A DNA stretch of 64,000 nucleotides from Pagrus major. Taxonomy: Eukaryota > Chordata > Actinopteri > Spariformes > Sparidae. The notes below the pieces were generated by a model. The model worked only from the letters and a program-made list of their open reading frames with translations. It was not told the DNA's origin and did not search any database. The stretch's first letter is position 1. Each line of letters starts with the position of its first letter. Position numbers and translations under genes: made by a program. Below, piece by piece: positions 1 to 12,606 of this stretch. The stretch is taken from positions 12,461,446 through 12,525,445 of the forward strand of contig NC_133234.1 in assembly GCF_040436345.1 (NCBI RefSeq), written 5' to 3'.

Positions 1-1991
1 AAATGTTACACATCGGTTCAATATGTCACCTTTGTTGCATGTCATACCCCTTCTATCTCTGTTTCTGCCTCTTCACCTCACTGTTCAATAAAGCCCCCAA
101 AATAATCTTCTGACAATAATAGCATTCATGTGGCTGTAGATTTGCCCGGTCCATGTTTTCATACTCATAACTTGTCCTATCATTTATTGATTTTTTGGTG
201 GGCAGCGTAACAACACTGACATGCACTCAGTTTATAAAGTTTATATGGAGAACATTTTGACTATTAACACATTTAGCTGAGAGAAAAACATCAGCACTCA
301 TTTGGAGTTGTGCTTCAGGCAAATGTAAATCCAATATTCACTCTCTTGTTAGAACTGTTTGGTTTCCATCAACTCGTGAGGGAAATATTTGGCTCTTTGG
401 CTGCTAAATCCTCTGTTATGTTCGCAAGGAAAAGACAATCTGCTGTCGTTTGGTCCGGGACAGGTAGCGAACAGTGGGTTTGTCAGGGTTTTATCACTAA
501 AAAAAAGCTGCTTGCTGCATCTGTAAACAAAGTTGAAGAGCGATGATACTTAACCACAACAGTATAGCTGTGGGCTGGCAAACAAAACAAGGTCACTATG
601 AGTGAGCCATTTCACATTATACACTTATCTGAGCCATTGTTAATATGAAAATATTGATTGGAGCAGCTTAAAAAAGCACAGATGCCACAGTGAAATCTGT
701 TAGACTGAAGATGTAATCAAGGAAGTAAAACATATCTCTCTCTTTATTTGTAAAGATATCTACCAGAGGGTGTTTTCTGGAAATCTAAAGGATGTATGAG
801 AACATTAATATGCATTGAGATGCCAATAAATTACTCAGGAAAGGACAATCAAAGGACAATGTGTGCTTATTTATTCAAGTGATTTGGTCAGTATTGGGTA
901 TGAGCAAATCTGGCACCCAGTACTGCCCTTTTATTCATTTATTCAGTCAATATATTGATATAAGCTTTGAGTGAAGACCTAGACAGACAGAAAAATGTGA
1001 TTTGGCACATTACATTATGAGACATGAAAGAATGTTGCCTCTTAAAGTAAATTTTCATAAAAACATAAAATATTTCAATAGAAAACTCAGAGGAAAGTGT
1101 CAGTAATGAGAAGCTCTACCCGTTGATGCTGTGCGATTGTTGCCTTTTAGGTTCAGCTCGCTTTATGTGTGCATGCCGCCTCAGACAGATCTATCCTGTA
1201 TGCATTAAATCTTTTGGCCCTGCACAGAGATGTGCTGCAGTCAGCACTCCTGTAGTCACAGGGCTGCCTCTGTTGGCTAATAAACTGGGGAAATGCCTGA
1301 TCAGATTTATTTACTAAGCACAAATAAGAAGAGAGGGAGACTGATGGAAAGAGTGGAAGAGTGAGTGCATGGGGAACAGTGCTACAGACGACACACTAAA
1401 AGTGCATTAATGCAATCAGGACTACGTTTTTTTTCTTTATCTGTGTCATATTTTTAAGATTCTGCTCATAAATTACAAAAGAACAGAGAGTTTCTTCAGC
1501 ATGATGCAGCTGTTTGTACCTCGCTTGAATTGTTTCTGATTCAAGCTAAAAATACACAAAGAACAGACAAGGATGAACATCAGGTTTCCTCAGGTTCAGA
1601 ACTTGCTGACTATGATATATATATGTATATAATTGTCAGAAATGAAAATTGTTATTCGAAGCAAAGAGGGGCTTTATTTAGCAACAAATAGTAGTCATTG
1701 GTATTTAGGTCTTGTGGTAATTGTGTCTAAAACACTTTACAGAAACTGGATCAGTTATATCGAATGCACAATGAGGCAGACCCGAAGTGACCACACCATT
1801 AGAGGATCAATTCATCAAGCTTAGTTTCCCGAATTAGAAAAAGCAACTTCATCACAGATACAGAATTTCCTAAATAAACACAAGACTCCAATCAGCAAAA
1901 ACAATGTTAAAGGAAGGCTGTCTTGTAGTGAGATGAAACAAGGCCAAACACTTGAGGTAGGCTAAAAAAAACCCAGAGTTTCCCATAGGAT

Positions 1992-2125
1992 GATTGGGAA
2001 AAAAAAAGTCCTATTTATTGTTGAATCCAAGTTTAAGATTTATGGCAGTAACAGTACGGAGATGAACAGGAGAGAGAATGATACCATAGTGTTTCAAACC
2101 CACAGTTAAACATGGTGGTGGGAAT
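1992..2125 (+). pseudogene. remnant of a Tc1/mariner-type transposase
   Basis: From 2008 the plus strand reads VLFIVESKFKIYGS, running to a stop at 2107. A shifted frame then gives PTVKHGGGN (2099-2125). This matches the Tc1/mariner pattern of a DESKF-type block followed some 30 residues later by TVKHGGG. The acidic residue expected before ESKF is Val, and a frameshift separates the blocks, so it is dead. No terminal repeats were recognised. It lies within rhbdl1 intron 5. Confidence 0.55.
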
Positions 2126-3842
2126 ATTCAAGTCACATACCAAATATTAAGATATTCTGAAATTCATGTACATTTTTCAAAGATTCTACTTTTTAAACAA
2201 ATTGTTGAAGGTTTTTTTTTAAAAGACCTATAAATAGACAGAGCTCTCTTAATTATGTTGCATGTATAACAATTATTTAAATCATTTTGTAATTAAATTA
2301 TTTATCATTTGGTCTATTACATGTCAGCAAATATTGAGAAATGCCCATTATAGTCTGATACTACTGGATTTTTGAGGAAGATGCTCATGTTTAAGAGTTG
2401 TCTTTTGTCATACACGCATAACATAAATTGATATTTTTGATAAGGACCCTTTCATTAAAAAAAAGAATCAATTGATTAATCATTTCAGAACTAGCCCCGC
2501 TTGAACTTCAAGGGGATGATATTTGATTTTGGAAGGCAACTTATATTAGTTTTGGTATATGAGCCGACGCAGTTTTACAGGTGACTGAAGTAAATATAAG
2601 TAAATGTCAGGGTGACCCAGCTGGAGACAGATCATCCGTCATACAGTCTTTTGTCTACTTTACAGTCTATTTGAAAAGCTCATGGCTTCAAATGTCATTT
2701 AATAGATTGGCGTCCACTTGAAAGCCTCATTTCAACTATAATAGTGCTGTCAGACTAAGGGAGCTTTATTAAAGATATTTTCCACCTGGGAAGGAGATGG
2801 ACTCCTCTGTGTCATCCAGGCAGAAAGAGATAAGGGAAATATCATCTCTGTCACTGATGCTTTCCTTAAAGTGGAGCAGCATGACGCGCAATCAGTCCTT
2901 ATCCAATCTTACATCTTCATCCATCTCCTCGTGCCCTGGTGGAGCGTGGGCGGGAGGGAAGAAACCCCTAAGATGATGTGAAGGGAAAGTTGCAGCCTGC
3001 AAAGTTTTATTTATTTGCAGTTTCAAGCTGTGGAGGAGCATCCAACCTGTCAGCATCCTCAAAGCGACAAAACACAGCTCACCTGCGCTTCTACACTGCA
3101 GTCGACCCAGATCATTAGACGAACAACTTCAATAGGGAGGCACACATCCAGAGTCAGGACATAACATGAATAATACATCTCTCTACATACAATCTTTTGT
3201 ATACATAAATAAAAGAACCCCAACCAAAAAAATACAACACCAACTCCAGCACCGATGCCTACGCCTGTCACGATAATTAGGTTATCAGGGTATTGTACAT
3301 ATCCTATATTGCGTCTATTCAACCGGTGGGCTAAATGCAGCCCTTTAACAATTTCACTCAGGCCCTTTGATCTTTTTATTAGTAGGCTAATCGGCCTATT
3401 CATTAGTTCTGTCTGTTGCCAAGCACAGAAACCTCTTATCTGATTAAAAAGTTTGAACCCAGGCTGTTTAAGCAGAAGGAATTTAGGAGAGTCTAACTGA
3501 AGAGAGAGTCAAACCTACTTCAAAGGTAAAAAAGGAGCATTGATTTTCTTCTGCGCTTTTGTATGCATAAGGTTTCTTTTTTCAACTGCAAAAAATAATA
3601 AATAAAGCATAGAAAAAAATTCCTTTTTTGAACACATTCAAATTCCTAGCTTCACAAGTCAGACATAGAGAATGTAAATAATTAGGCCCCTTGGCACACC
3701 GTTTTTTTTCGAATAGTTGAATAGTCCTGTTATATATCATTGTACATATCTTATCTTATCGACTTATCAATAAATGGACATGACCTTGGATGTAACCCAA
3801 CCAAAAGTGGCAGAAAATGGATTGGCAGAAAACTGCCTGTCG

Positions 3843-4217
3843 AAGGACCAGTGTGTAGGATTTACTGGCATCTAGCAGTGTGGCTGCAGATTGGCACCAA
3901 CTGAACACCCCACATGTCTCCCTCCCATACAGTGGCTGCTAAAAAAAAAAGCAAAAAGTGCAAAAAATGCAGACGGCCATGTTAAGAGCCAGTGTTTGTT
4001 TTTTTCCGTTCTGGGTTACGAGAAACTTGGCAGTGAAACATGGAGGACTGCATGGAAGAGCACCTGCTCCCTCTGTAGATTTAAAAGGCTCATTCTAAGG
4101 TAACGAAAACACAATAATTCTTATTTTCAGGTGATTATACACTAACGAAAACATAATTATGAATATCATATTTCATTTCTGCCCCTTAATCCCCCTAAAT
4201 CCTACACACTGGACCTT
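3843..4217. mobile_element. non-autonomous element with 22-bp terminal inverted repeats (MITE-like)
   Basis: The ends are inverted copies: left 3843-3864 (aaggaccagtgtgtaggatt + ta) and right 4196-4217 (its reverse complement with one mismatch). The 375-bp body has no meaningful frame. From memory, elements opening with cagtgtgtaggattta and closing with taaatcctacacactgg are very abundant in teleost genomes. No clear target-site duplication is visible. Confidence 0.75.
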
Positions 4218-7109
4218 AAAATGACAATAATATAATTGAATGTAATTATTTCTAGAAAAGTCAAAGTAGTTATCATGACAGGCCCATCATGCCAAACTCA
4301 TCATAGTCTGGAGGGATGGATACGATTCATCAGTTTCACTGTGTGCCAACACTGCCACTGTAAACACACCTTGCCCTTGGATTCCTTAGAGATTGATTCT
4401 GTTTATTCCAACACTTTTCTGCCCCGTCCAAATTTGCCACATGGGAAAAAATATGATAATATCTATACTCCCCCAGAGCTCAAGGGGATCAGGAAAAATC
4501 AATAGTCTCTACAAGTCACATCCTCGGAGCTGCTGAGAGGAAACCGCTCAGCACAGCTCCAACCATGAGTGGAAAAGTATAATCATATCTGATCTGGAAG
4601 AGTGTGTGTGGGCATATGAGCATGGCTATAACTGAAGAGGCAATGAGAGAAAATTTAGAGATTAGCGAGTTTACGTCCAAAAAAGCTCCGGAAGTTGTAT
4701 TTGCCATAAGAACAGCTGTAATATACAAAAAACATAAAATTTCGTCATGACCAAAGCGGTTATCACTCACGACTGCCTTTCAGCGAACAAGCACAATGGC
4801 TGACCTTGGATGGAAATTGCTCAAAATTCTTCAATAAAAAAGCATGAAATCACTTCCTGTGTTCAAGGTTATTAAGCCACAGAGATGGGTACAGCGTGGG
4901 TGATGTGCTTCATCTTCCGAGGACCTTGAAACTAACCACTAACTAAATGTAATATAAACTGAACAGAGGAATAGCCTCATCTCTAATCCAACAGAGTGCC
5001 TGACAAATATTGCTGTCCTGGATTGGCTTCACAGATGCAAACGGACACCCATAAACACAGCGGGCTCGCTGCACGCAAATGGGCTACCTTCAATTAGGCA
5101 GCACTGTAGTAGAAATATTCATCATCCTTGGTGTTGTTATCAGCAAGGCTGCAGGGGGTGGTTGTAGGGGAAGTGAGCTTGGTGTCACCTAGGAAGAGTT
5201 GACTGTGGGGTGGGATGGAGGATGGGGGGTAGGAATTACCATAATCACGCTGGCAGCCTCTGCAAAGCACCAAGGTCACCCTGCCTCCTCAGTTCAGCTC
5301 AGCACCAGGGGAGTACATCAGAAACACAGGAGCAGACTCTTCAGCACTGTGCGCAACACCATTGTTTTGGACATATAGCGCTCCACAGCTAAAGTTAGCT
5401 AAAAGACAGAAACCTGGCCCACCAAAGTAAAAGCGAGCAAGAAATAATTGGTATTTAACTGCCAATAGCAACACAAAGACAACACCACAGCTCTCATGGT
5501 CTTAAAAACACCTCCTGCTTCCCACAAACCTTTCCAGACTCCAACCAATCAAATCAGCGCATTGTTGAACAGCTCTACACCACAGCTCGACATAAGTGAG
5601 ACCCAAAGTGTGAGATGCAGGGACCGAGTCACACCCCCTCTGGCACTGGGAGTGACTTATTTCAGCCTTTTGTTCTCTGATGCTTCCTCTCTCTTCCTTA
5701 TCTCTTTATCTCCATCTCTTCCTCATTAACTGAGTTTTGTTGCCGATGCAATCTGAAGGTGCGGCAGTGTCGGTTTATCTGACTCAACGTCTATTTTCCC
5801 CAAAAATCCCACTGTTCGCAGTGAAACTTTCTCAAGCACCACTGTGAATCAACTTTCAAAGTTTCAGTTTAATATACTTTAAAGCATCAGGAAGTTTCAT
5901 AACTCACTTAAAAAAAGCAGCAACAAAACAACCCAACTCAAGTCCTCTTATAAATGTATCTTGAGCTTAACAGAGCTTTCAGAGTGTTCTTCTAAGAAAG
6001 ACCGTGAATTGCAGTTAAAAAAGTTCTGGAAAAAGACCTTGAGTCAATGTTTTTGGTCAAATACTACTAAACTACTGAAGAAAACATCTATAGTGCTGTC
6101 CCTCTTCATCACACGGACAAAAAAACACATTAATACAAATAATCAACATATAACAGTGAAAAAGACCTATAAAGTTAATCTGTTATCAGTTTGGAAATCT
6201 AACATCAAAGTAGAAAAACTCTATTCTTTGTTCTTTTTTAATTACTTAATTGAATTTGTTCATTTAATTTATAGATTCGATCCCTAAGCTGTATTTTTAA
6301 GCTTTTGGGGTTTTCAATGGAAGAGAATAAGTTGCAGCTTGTGTGCTTTGACCAAACATCAAACATTAGCAAAATGGATGATGGACAAAGTCACTCTTGG
6401 CCATGCACCAAGGTCCTCTACTCACTGGCAGCATATAAAATCATATTTACTCTGCATAAATACGTGCAGTGTGCTTTAAAGCATCAATCAGTTATATAAC
6501 AGGAACCTGGGAATGGTAGTGGAACACAGGCACAAATAAGCCTGAACACCTCCAGTTAGTCACAGACTGAATAGGCTTTTATTAGCATGAGAGAATGCAC
6601 AAACAATCATCAGGCTAAATTAGGACCAACGGTACAGCGAGTCTTAAGGCCGCTGCAGAAAGTTGACAATGTTAATCAACTGCTGAAGGATTACACATAA
6701 CATGTGGCTTTTCATGGTGCTTTTAAGTAATGACAGCATCAACTGGCTCACAACAATTAATCAATTAACACTGCCCAACAGGCCTCAAACGACACCAGGC
6801 CACATGTCTCCTCTTGATTGAAGACACCAATAAGCACCAATAACAGTGGTTGGCCAGTTTATTATAGTTAACAGTTAATTTTCTGTTAACAGGCTCCTGG
6901 ACACAAGGAGGAGAGAATCTTCCTGCATAATTTGCTCCCCCAGAGGTTGGAGAATCAATCCGCCTGCTCTTGTGGTGCTCAGTGATACAGTGAAACCTCT
7001 CAGGGTTTCCTGTTCAGTAACTCAAGTGCACATACAGGAATATTTTTAACCTTAATTTGTCCAGGGACATTGGTGGAAGAGGTATTCACAAAAATATTCT
7101 CTCCTTCCA

Positions 7110-7265
7110 GCTTCTGAAATGTCTTTGTCTTTATCATATATTACTGTAAAGTGAAGATCTTTGGGTTTAGGACTTTTGGTTGAGTGAAATAAGACATGTG
7201 AAGATGTCTACTTGAGCTTAGAGAGGGTGTCATGGGGAAATGTCATACACATAAACAATGAAATG
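7110..7265 (-). repeat. fragment of a dispersed repeat (family shared with 37330, 25435 and 63855)
   Basis: The stretch with agatctttgggtttaggact and gaagatgtct..gagctt parallels 25435-25570 and the reverse complement of 37340-37500. This suggests an old interspersed family with several degraded copies in the window. The boundaries are approximate. Confidence 0.4.
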
Positions 7266-7859
7266 AATAATTGTCAGATTAAGTAGTATTGGAAATAATT
7301 ATTAGTTACAATTCTAATTAGCTTAAAGTGAATTTTAATTGAATTATGAAAAGTAAACGCACTCATTATGCTTAATTGCCCATGTTAGAGTTAAATTAGA
7401 GGTAATAATGATTAGCTCATTATCATTAATTAATATGTAATCAGTACTTTAATACTATAGTTGGTTGAAATGGAGCTAAGTTTAACTTCTTGTACTGATG
7501 GGTTATTTAATCTATAACACTGCATCCTACAGTATTTAATATTCTGATCATATGTTTTGAAGTAAAATTTGTAACTAAAACTAAAAAGTACCTGTAACTT
7601 TAGTAATTAAAAAAATACAGTGAAGTAGTGGAGTGAGTGACATCAACTACATATCTCAGCACAGTAAATGCACTTTGAAACAGTTTGTGAAGAATAATCA
7701 GGCCCGTCGCCAGAGGTGAGATGAGACGTCTATCCTTATGAATTTGTATTCTTTTTTATTGCACTTTTATTACCATTCATATCTTTTACTTGTTGTCTGT
7801 TTGGTATATTAGCATATGTATTTTATTGCATTTTATTGTATTTTTGATTACACTATGCA

Positions 7860-8005
7860 TATATTTATTTTTTATAAAAGCCCATCTGGGGACGAGCATT
7901 GGAAATTAAATGCCACGATATGAGGCATTAGTCGGCTCAGTGAACATTCTTTGCATACTTCTCTGTCCCCATTAAAAATAAACAAACATAAATAAATAAA
8001 TGAAC
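7860..8005 (+). repeat. possible LINE 3' tail
   Basis: A T-rich run leads into cccatctggggacgagcatt, then a region ending in cattaaaaataaac with an A-rich (ataa)n tail. This resembles 3' ends of non-LTR elements common in fish. There is no coding part, and the identification is from memory only. Confidence 0.35.
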
Positions 8006-8099
8006 CACAACAAATCCAATTAAGATATTTTTAAACCAGATTTACCGCCATTGCAGTTGTATGCCTTCGTATACCAGTCAAGTTGCAATTTGCATCCAT

Positions 8100-8330
8100 G
8101 TCTATCAGGACTCATATAAAATATGTAGCGAAGACTTTGAAGGAATTTAATAAAAGTAATACGTGAAGTTCTTGGCGAAATCGAAGATATTGACGTATAT
8201 GATTGCAGTAAAAAACATGCTGTGTATTCACCCTCAAAGCATTCCTGAGATATTGCGTTCACAAGAATGGGACGAACAGATGTACAACGCAAAAGATAAT
8301 GCCTTCGGCCAGGGCTAAAAGATTATTTTT
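8100..8330 (+). repeat. degraded copy of a high-copy teleost interspersed repeat
   Basis: The segment around 8236-8320 (gcattcctgagatattgcgt, tcacaagaatgggacgaaca, aatgccttcggccagggct) resembles a very common fish repeat that I recall only by its consensus wording. The left boundary is not visible. The 90-codon reverse frame across it is not a gene. Confidence 0.4.
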
Positions 8331-11064
8331 CTGCAACTGCAAACAGAAAAGAGGGGACCGAAATGCAGGACACACACCAACACTTTTGTTTCCTCTAAAT
8401 AAGGTCTTTAACACATGTTTCTTTCATGCTTCATTACAACTTCTTCTTTACAGCCAAATATGAAGCCAGCACCAGCTTCTGTTTCCACCAGAATTTGTTG
8501 ATGTCTCAGCAAAAAAAATCAGATGACTCACAGTGAAAGCTTTGCCCCAAGTCTTTGTTTTGTCACATTGAAGACTGCAGAACCAACTGTGACAGGCAGC
8601 AAACACAAAAAATAGACATTATTTTCAACACTAAACCTCAACCACACACTGATCTCTGGGTTGAGCGGGGACACGGTGAGACAGCAGAATCGGTCTTGAT
8701 GTTGTGAGAGGCTGCTGGAAGATTTGGATTGTCTCAAATGTAAGGTGTTAAGGGAGGTAGACACCCTGAGGCTCACACAATGCTACGAGGAAAAACATGG
8801 TCTTCTGGCACCTGTTGATGTCCTGAAGCACATGTAGAAGCTGAAGGAGCCGATGGCCCGAGGGAAGGAGCACCGGAAGAGAATGAAGGGGAAAAAAGAC
8901 AGAAGATGGGGGAAAAAAGGTCCCCGCTTCTTTTCTTTAATGTGGAGTTGGATGGAAATATTGAATATGACTCAACATTTATATTCATCCACTCAATACA
9001 GTCTGAAATTCTAACTGTTCATATTTGGAAAGATGAAATTCAACTGGAGCTCTTCAGTTACTGTTAGTGCAGCAGAGCAGAGCCATGAAGGAATACTGAG
9101 TGGATGCAAAGTGAGCAAGGACAACGACCAGCGTCTGAACAGCACTGTCAGAAAATAATTACTCAATTGTTCCTTTTGTCAGCACACATCCAAGGACAGA
9201 ATGTGCAATGTCATACTTTATTTTCAGAGGGTGCACTACAGTGCAGGACCAGATATAAGATCAGGTCATATCCAAGGTGTACAGATGAGTATATAGAACT
9301 ATTTGACCTACCTAGACTGAATCCTTGTACTTTATCAAACTAATTTATCATCTTTTTTTAAATTGAAACATTCATTATTTTCAAGATAACAACTGCAGAG
9401 ATGGGTTCATGCGTGTGACATATGCATATTTGTAAGAACAGTTGTAAACTTTTGCAGTAATTGAGGAATCTTCAAAAAGAATAAACCCTTTCTTTTGGCT
9501 TTGAAAGCAAGCCCTGCGGTGCAGAAATTTGTGCAGTGTGTTAAGTCACACATAAAAGTGCAATACCTGCAGCGAGTTGCTCCGTAAATGCACACAGTGA
9601 GTGCAGCTATAACCTGAAAGCTCCGCCGCCGCACAAAAATAACAAGCAACATGCGTACAAGAGCTGATAGCAACAGCCGACATGATTGAACTCATGAGCT
9701 GGAATAACACTGCATGAATATAAACATGAGACAGCCATGGGCAACAAAATGGGGAAGGAGGAGGGAAAAAAAATCAAGACTTTCACTGAGTAATCGAAAG
9801 CGCCGGGCATTTCCTAACATCCACCAGCGATTCTAAGTTTACAGAGACTGAGGGAATACTGGGAAAATGCAAAGTGTGAGGCAGTGTTGCCTGCACACGA
9901 ACTCAAACACACATTTAAGAAGATCAGTAAAATGGAGAATGGATAAATGGATCCTATATTTCACATCAATCTGTCTGTTAGATCTACATATTTTCCAATT
10001 ATATATTATATTATATATTTTCCCTTCATCTGATGTCTCACCTTCAGGCGGCAGTGCTGTCTCCTTATGCCAGACTGAGCGAACTTGCCTCTTGTCATTA
10101 ACCCTGGGAGTGTCATTAACGCCTGCCGACTCCTCCAAAACACAGAAGAATTACACAAGTCCACGTTCATTTCCCGTCCTGCTTTCTAAATGTTGTGCCA
10201 TCGCTGCTCCAATTTCAACTCCACCAACCATCCATCAAGAGACAGTGAAATTATTTTTTTAAAAAAGCTGTTCATCATCTTCGAGCATGAGACAGCTCAA
10301 ACTCAAAATCGACCAAATATACTGTAGTTTATGTTGTGTCATATTGTGTTGAAAATTAAAAGCAGTAATATTCTAATTTAATTCCAGACAGTTGCACACA
10401 GCTTCACCTTGCACTACAGCAATTCAATTTTTCATCTCTACAATGTAACTCGAGCAGAGAAATTCTAATGAATGCAGTTCGAGTCCAGGCTCTGGGGGCA
10501 CAAATATCACCATCTCCTCCTCGCTGCCTTCTCCTGCTTTCTAATTCAGGATGCAGCTTAAATCTCCAAACAGCATCTCAAACTGCACTTAGGCTAATTC
10601 CCCAGAGAGGAACCCTGCATTACTCTCCCACTTTTCCCATGCTCGCTTGCTTGCTCGCTCTCTCTCTCTGTCATCATGGCTAAAATAAATCAAAGTTACA
10701 ATAATTCATGAGTGTTAAGAGGGTGTATGCATGCGTGGATAGGGGAGTGAGGGTCTGACGTTTACAGAGAACGAGGAGTTTTGAGCAGCTTAACTCCATT
10801 TTATTACTGTGCGAGCAGAAAGACGTCAGGAAAATAAAAATAAAGAATTTTTACTCACATAGAAAAGAAGGCCTAAAAATCACGTTACTGGAAATGAATG
10901 AATATAACTCACTATGAATTAGGCTATTGCTCTCGACAGTAATCAAATAATGGTTAGCAAGAGATTTACGAGATCCAAGACAGGAATTGTTCCCAGTGAA
11001 GATGAAAGGGAGAAGAGGTTTATGCAGCTGTGTTGATGTGACTTCTGAAAATACGCATTAACGG

Positions 11065-11098
11065 AAAAAAAAAAAAAAAAGAAAAAAAAAAAAAAAAA
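11065..11098 (+). repeat. A-rich homopolymer run
   Basis: Thirty-four bases are almost pure A with a single G at 11081. It could be a retroposon tail or simple sequence; no retroposon body was recognised upstream. Confidence 0.8.
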
Positions 11099-11552
11099 CG
11101 CAGTGAGGGACCACATCCAGCAATCAGCATGGATTTAAAATTTCCAATCTGCAAACTGGCTCGGAGGAGGATGAAAGTTAATGAGGTTTCTTGTCAACAA
11201 AGACTTGAGTGCTGCAGCCAGACCTCTGGGCACAGTGAGTCACTCCGCTGCATTCAGTTTGGTAACTCTTCTTTTCAAAGGTCTGGGCCACCAGCCGGGT
11301 CGGATTTGTCAAAGCCATCAAACTGGCTGACTCATGGATGTCAACTCTGGGACAAGATGCTAACTAATTCAGTCTCACTGGAAGTGCAGTTGATGCAATT
11401 ATGCAGCAAATGTGAAATGCAACACAAGACCTTTAACTTGATAAATAATGAAGTTACCAACAAAACACATAAAGCATTTATATAAGTAATAAGTAATACA
11501 TTGTTGGAGGCATATATTGGAGGAATAAAGCAAAAAACTAAATAGGTCATTT

Positions 11553-11636
<84 letters not shown>
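11553..11636. repeat. (TA)n microsatellite
   Basis: About 42 TA units run with one G interruption at 11566, in rhbdl1 intron 5. Confidence 0.95.
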
Positions 11637-11639
<3 letters not shown>

Positions 11640-12606
11640 TTAAAAATTACTTAATTAGTAAATGAAATAAAAAATTTACTGGCAAAGTAAATGTAGATTA
11701 ATTAATACAAATATAATATAATATAATAATATAAAGAAATGCATAAGCATTTTAAAACAGAAAAGTCAATTTATGTCACATTTTTAAAAATAACTTATGC
11801 CTAGATCTATTCATTAAACAATTTATCTATTTTACTTTAATTTAGATTTTGGCTGTTCCAATCCTTCATAGATACTGTGAATAGCGTACACGCAAAACAT
11901 ATACAAAAAGGGCAAAAAAGAGAACATAGCTGCCTTTTCTTTTCATAACATTGTTCTCCACATTGCACAATCAAAACCGGTTGCAACATTTGCGAACTAT
12001 ATCTTAAGTACATGCTTTATCACTGCATAGTAACTTCCATAGCCATATATATATATTTTTTTTACATGGCAACCCCACCCCAAGCCCATCCTCACAACAC
12101 ACACTTTTTAGCTAAAAATGACACCATGAATATCTCTTATGAGAGTGTATTTTAACTAACTGACAAAACAACACTGATGTAAAACATTTGACAAAGTTAA
12201 AACAATAAAATTTAAATAATATGAACCTTATTGCAATTGCTCAAAATTGCGATTAGGGTTTAATATATGTCAACAGATTTGCCCATATGTAGTGAATTAC
12301 AAAAATAAACTGTGCTGATTATAAATGTATGTGTTTTGTTCAAAAGAAGGGCTGGCATGTAAACAATCTTGGCTGCAGCATTGTTATTTCTTATTTCTTC
12401 CGTTTTGATTTGTTCAGTATGTTTGCAAATGTAATATAAAAAGTTTTTTGTGTGATGCTTATAAATGTTGAATCCTTTTTTGAGGCAAAACGTTATTAAG
12501 AAGGCACAGCTAAAACAAAGGGAAATGAATTATGTCTTAAGGCTCCCACTTTAGGAACCACTGCTTTACATACTAATACTACATACTAATATAATAAGAC
12601 ACTCAC

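Larger units (their letters stand above)
1..12606. other. rhbdl1 intron 5 (open-ended); no exon found
   Basis: After the donor at 12606-12601 (minus strand) I could not find the next rhbdl1 exon, which should encode the GxSG motif. The stretch is AT-rich and holds the mariner-like remnant, the MITE at 3843, repeats near 7.1, 7.9 and 8.1 kb, a TAAT-dense block (7255-7445) and the TA microsatellite. The longest open frame (131 codons, 9867-10262 plus) has no recognisable domain. Confidence 0.8.

Noticed and set aside
4516..4770. Hydrophobic minus-strand frame considered as a missing rhbdl1 transmembrane exon
   Set aside because: It lacks the GxSG motif and any wording of the RHBDL1 C-terminal half.
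6255..6285. gattcgatccc, like a tRNA B box
   Set aside because: No matching A box or cloverleaf stems upstream.
9867..10262. 131-codon plus-strand frame in rhbdl1 intron 5
   Set aside because: No domain, AT-rich, and no conserved wording; consistent with chance in 64 kb.
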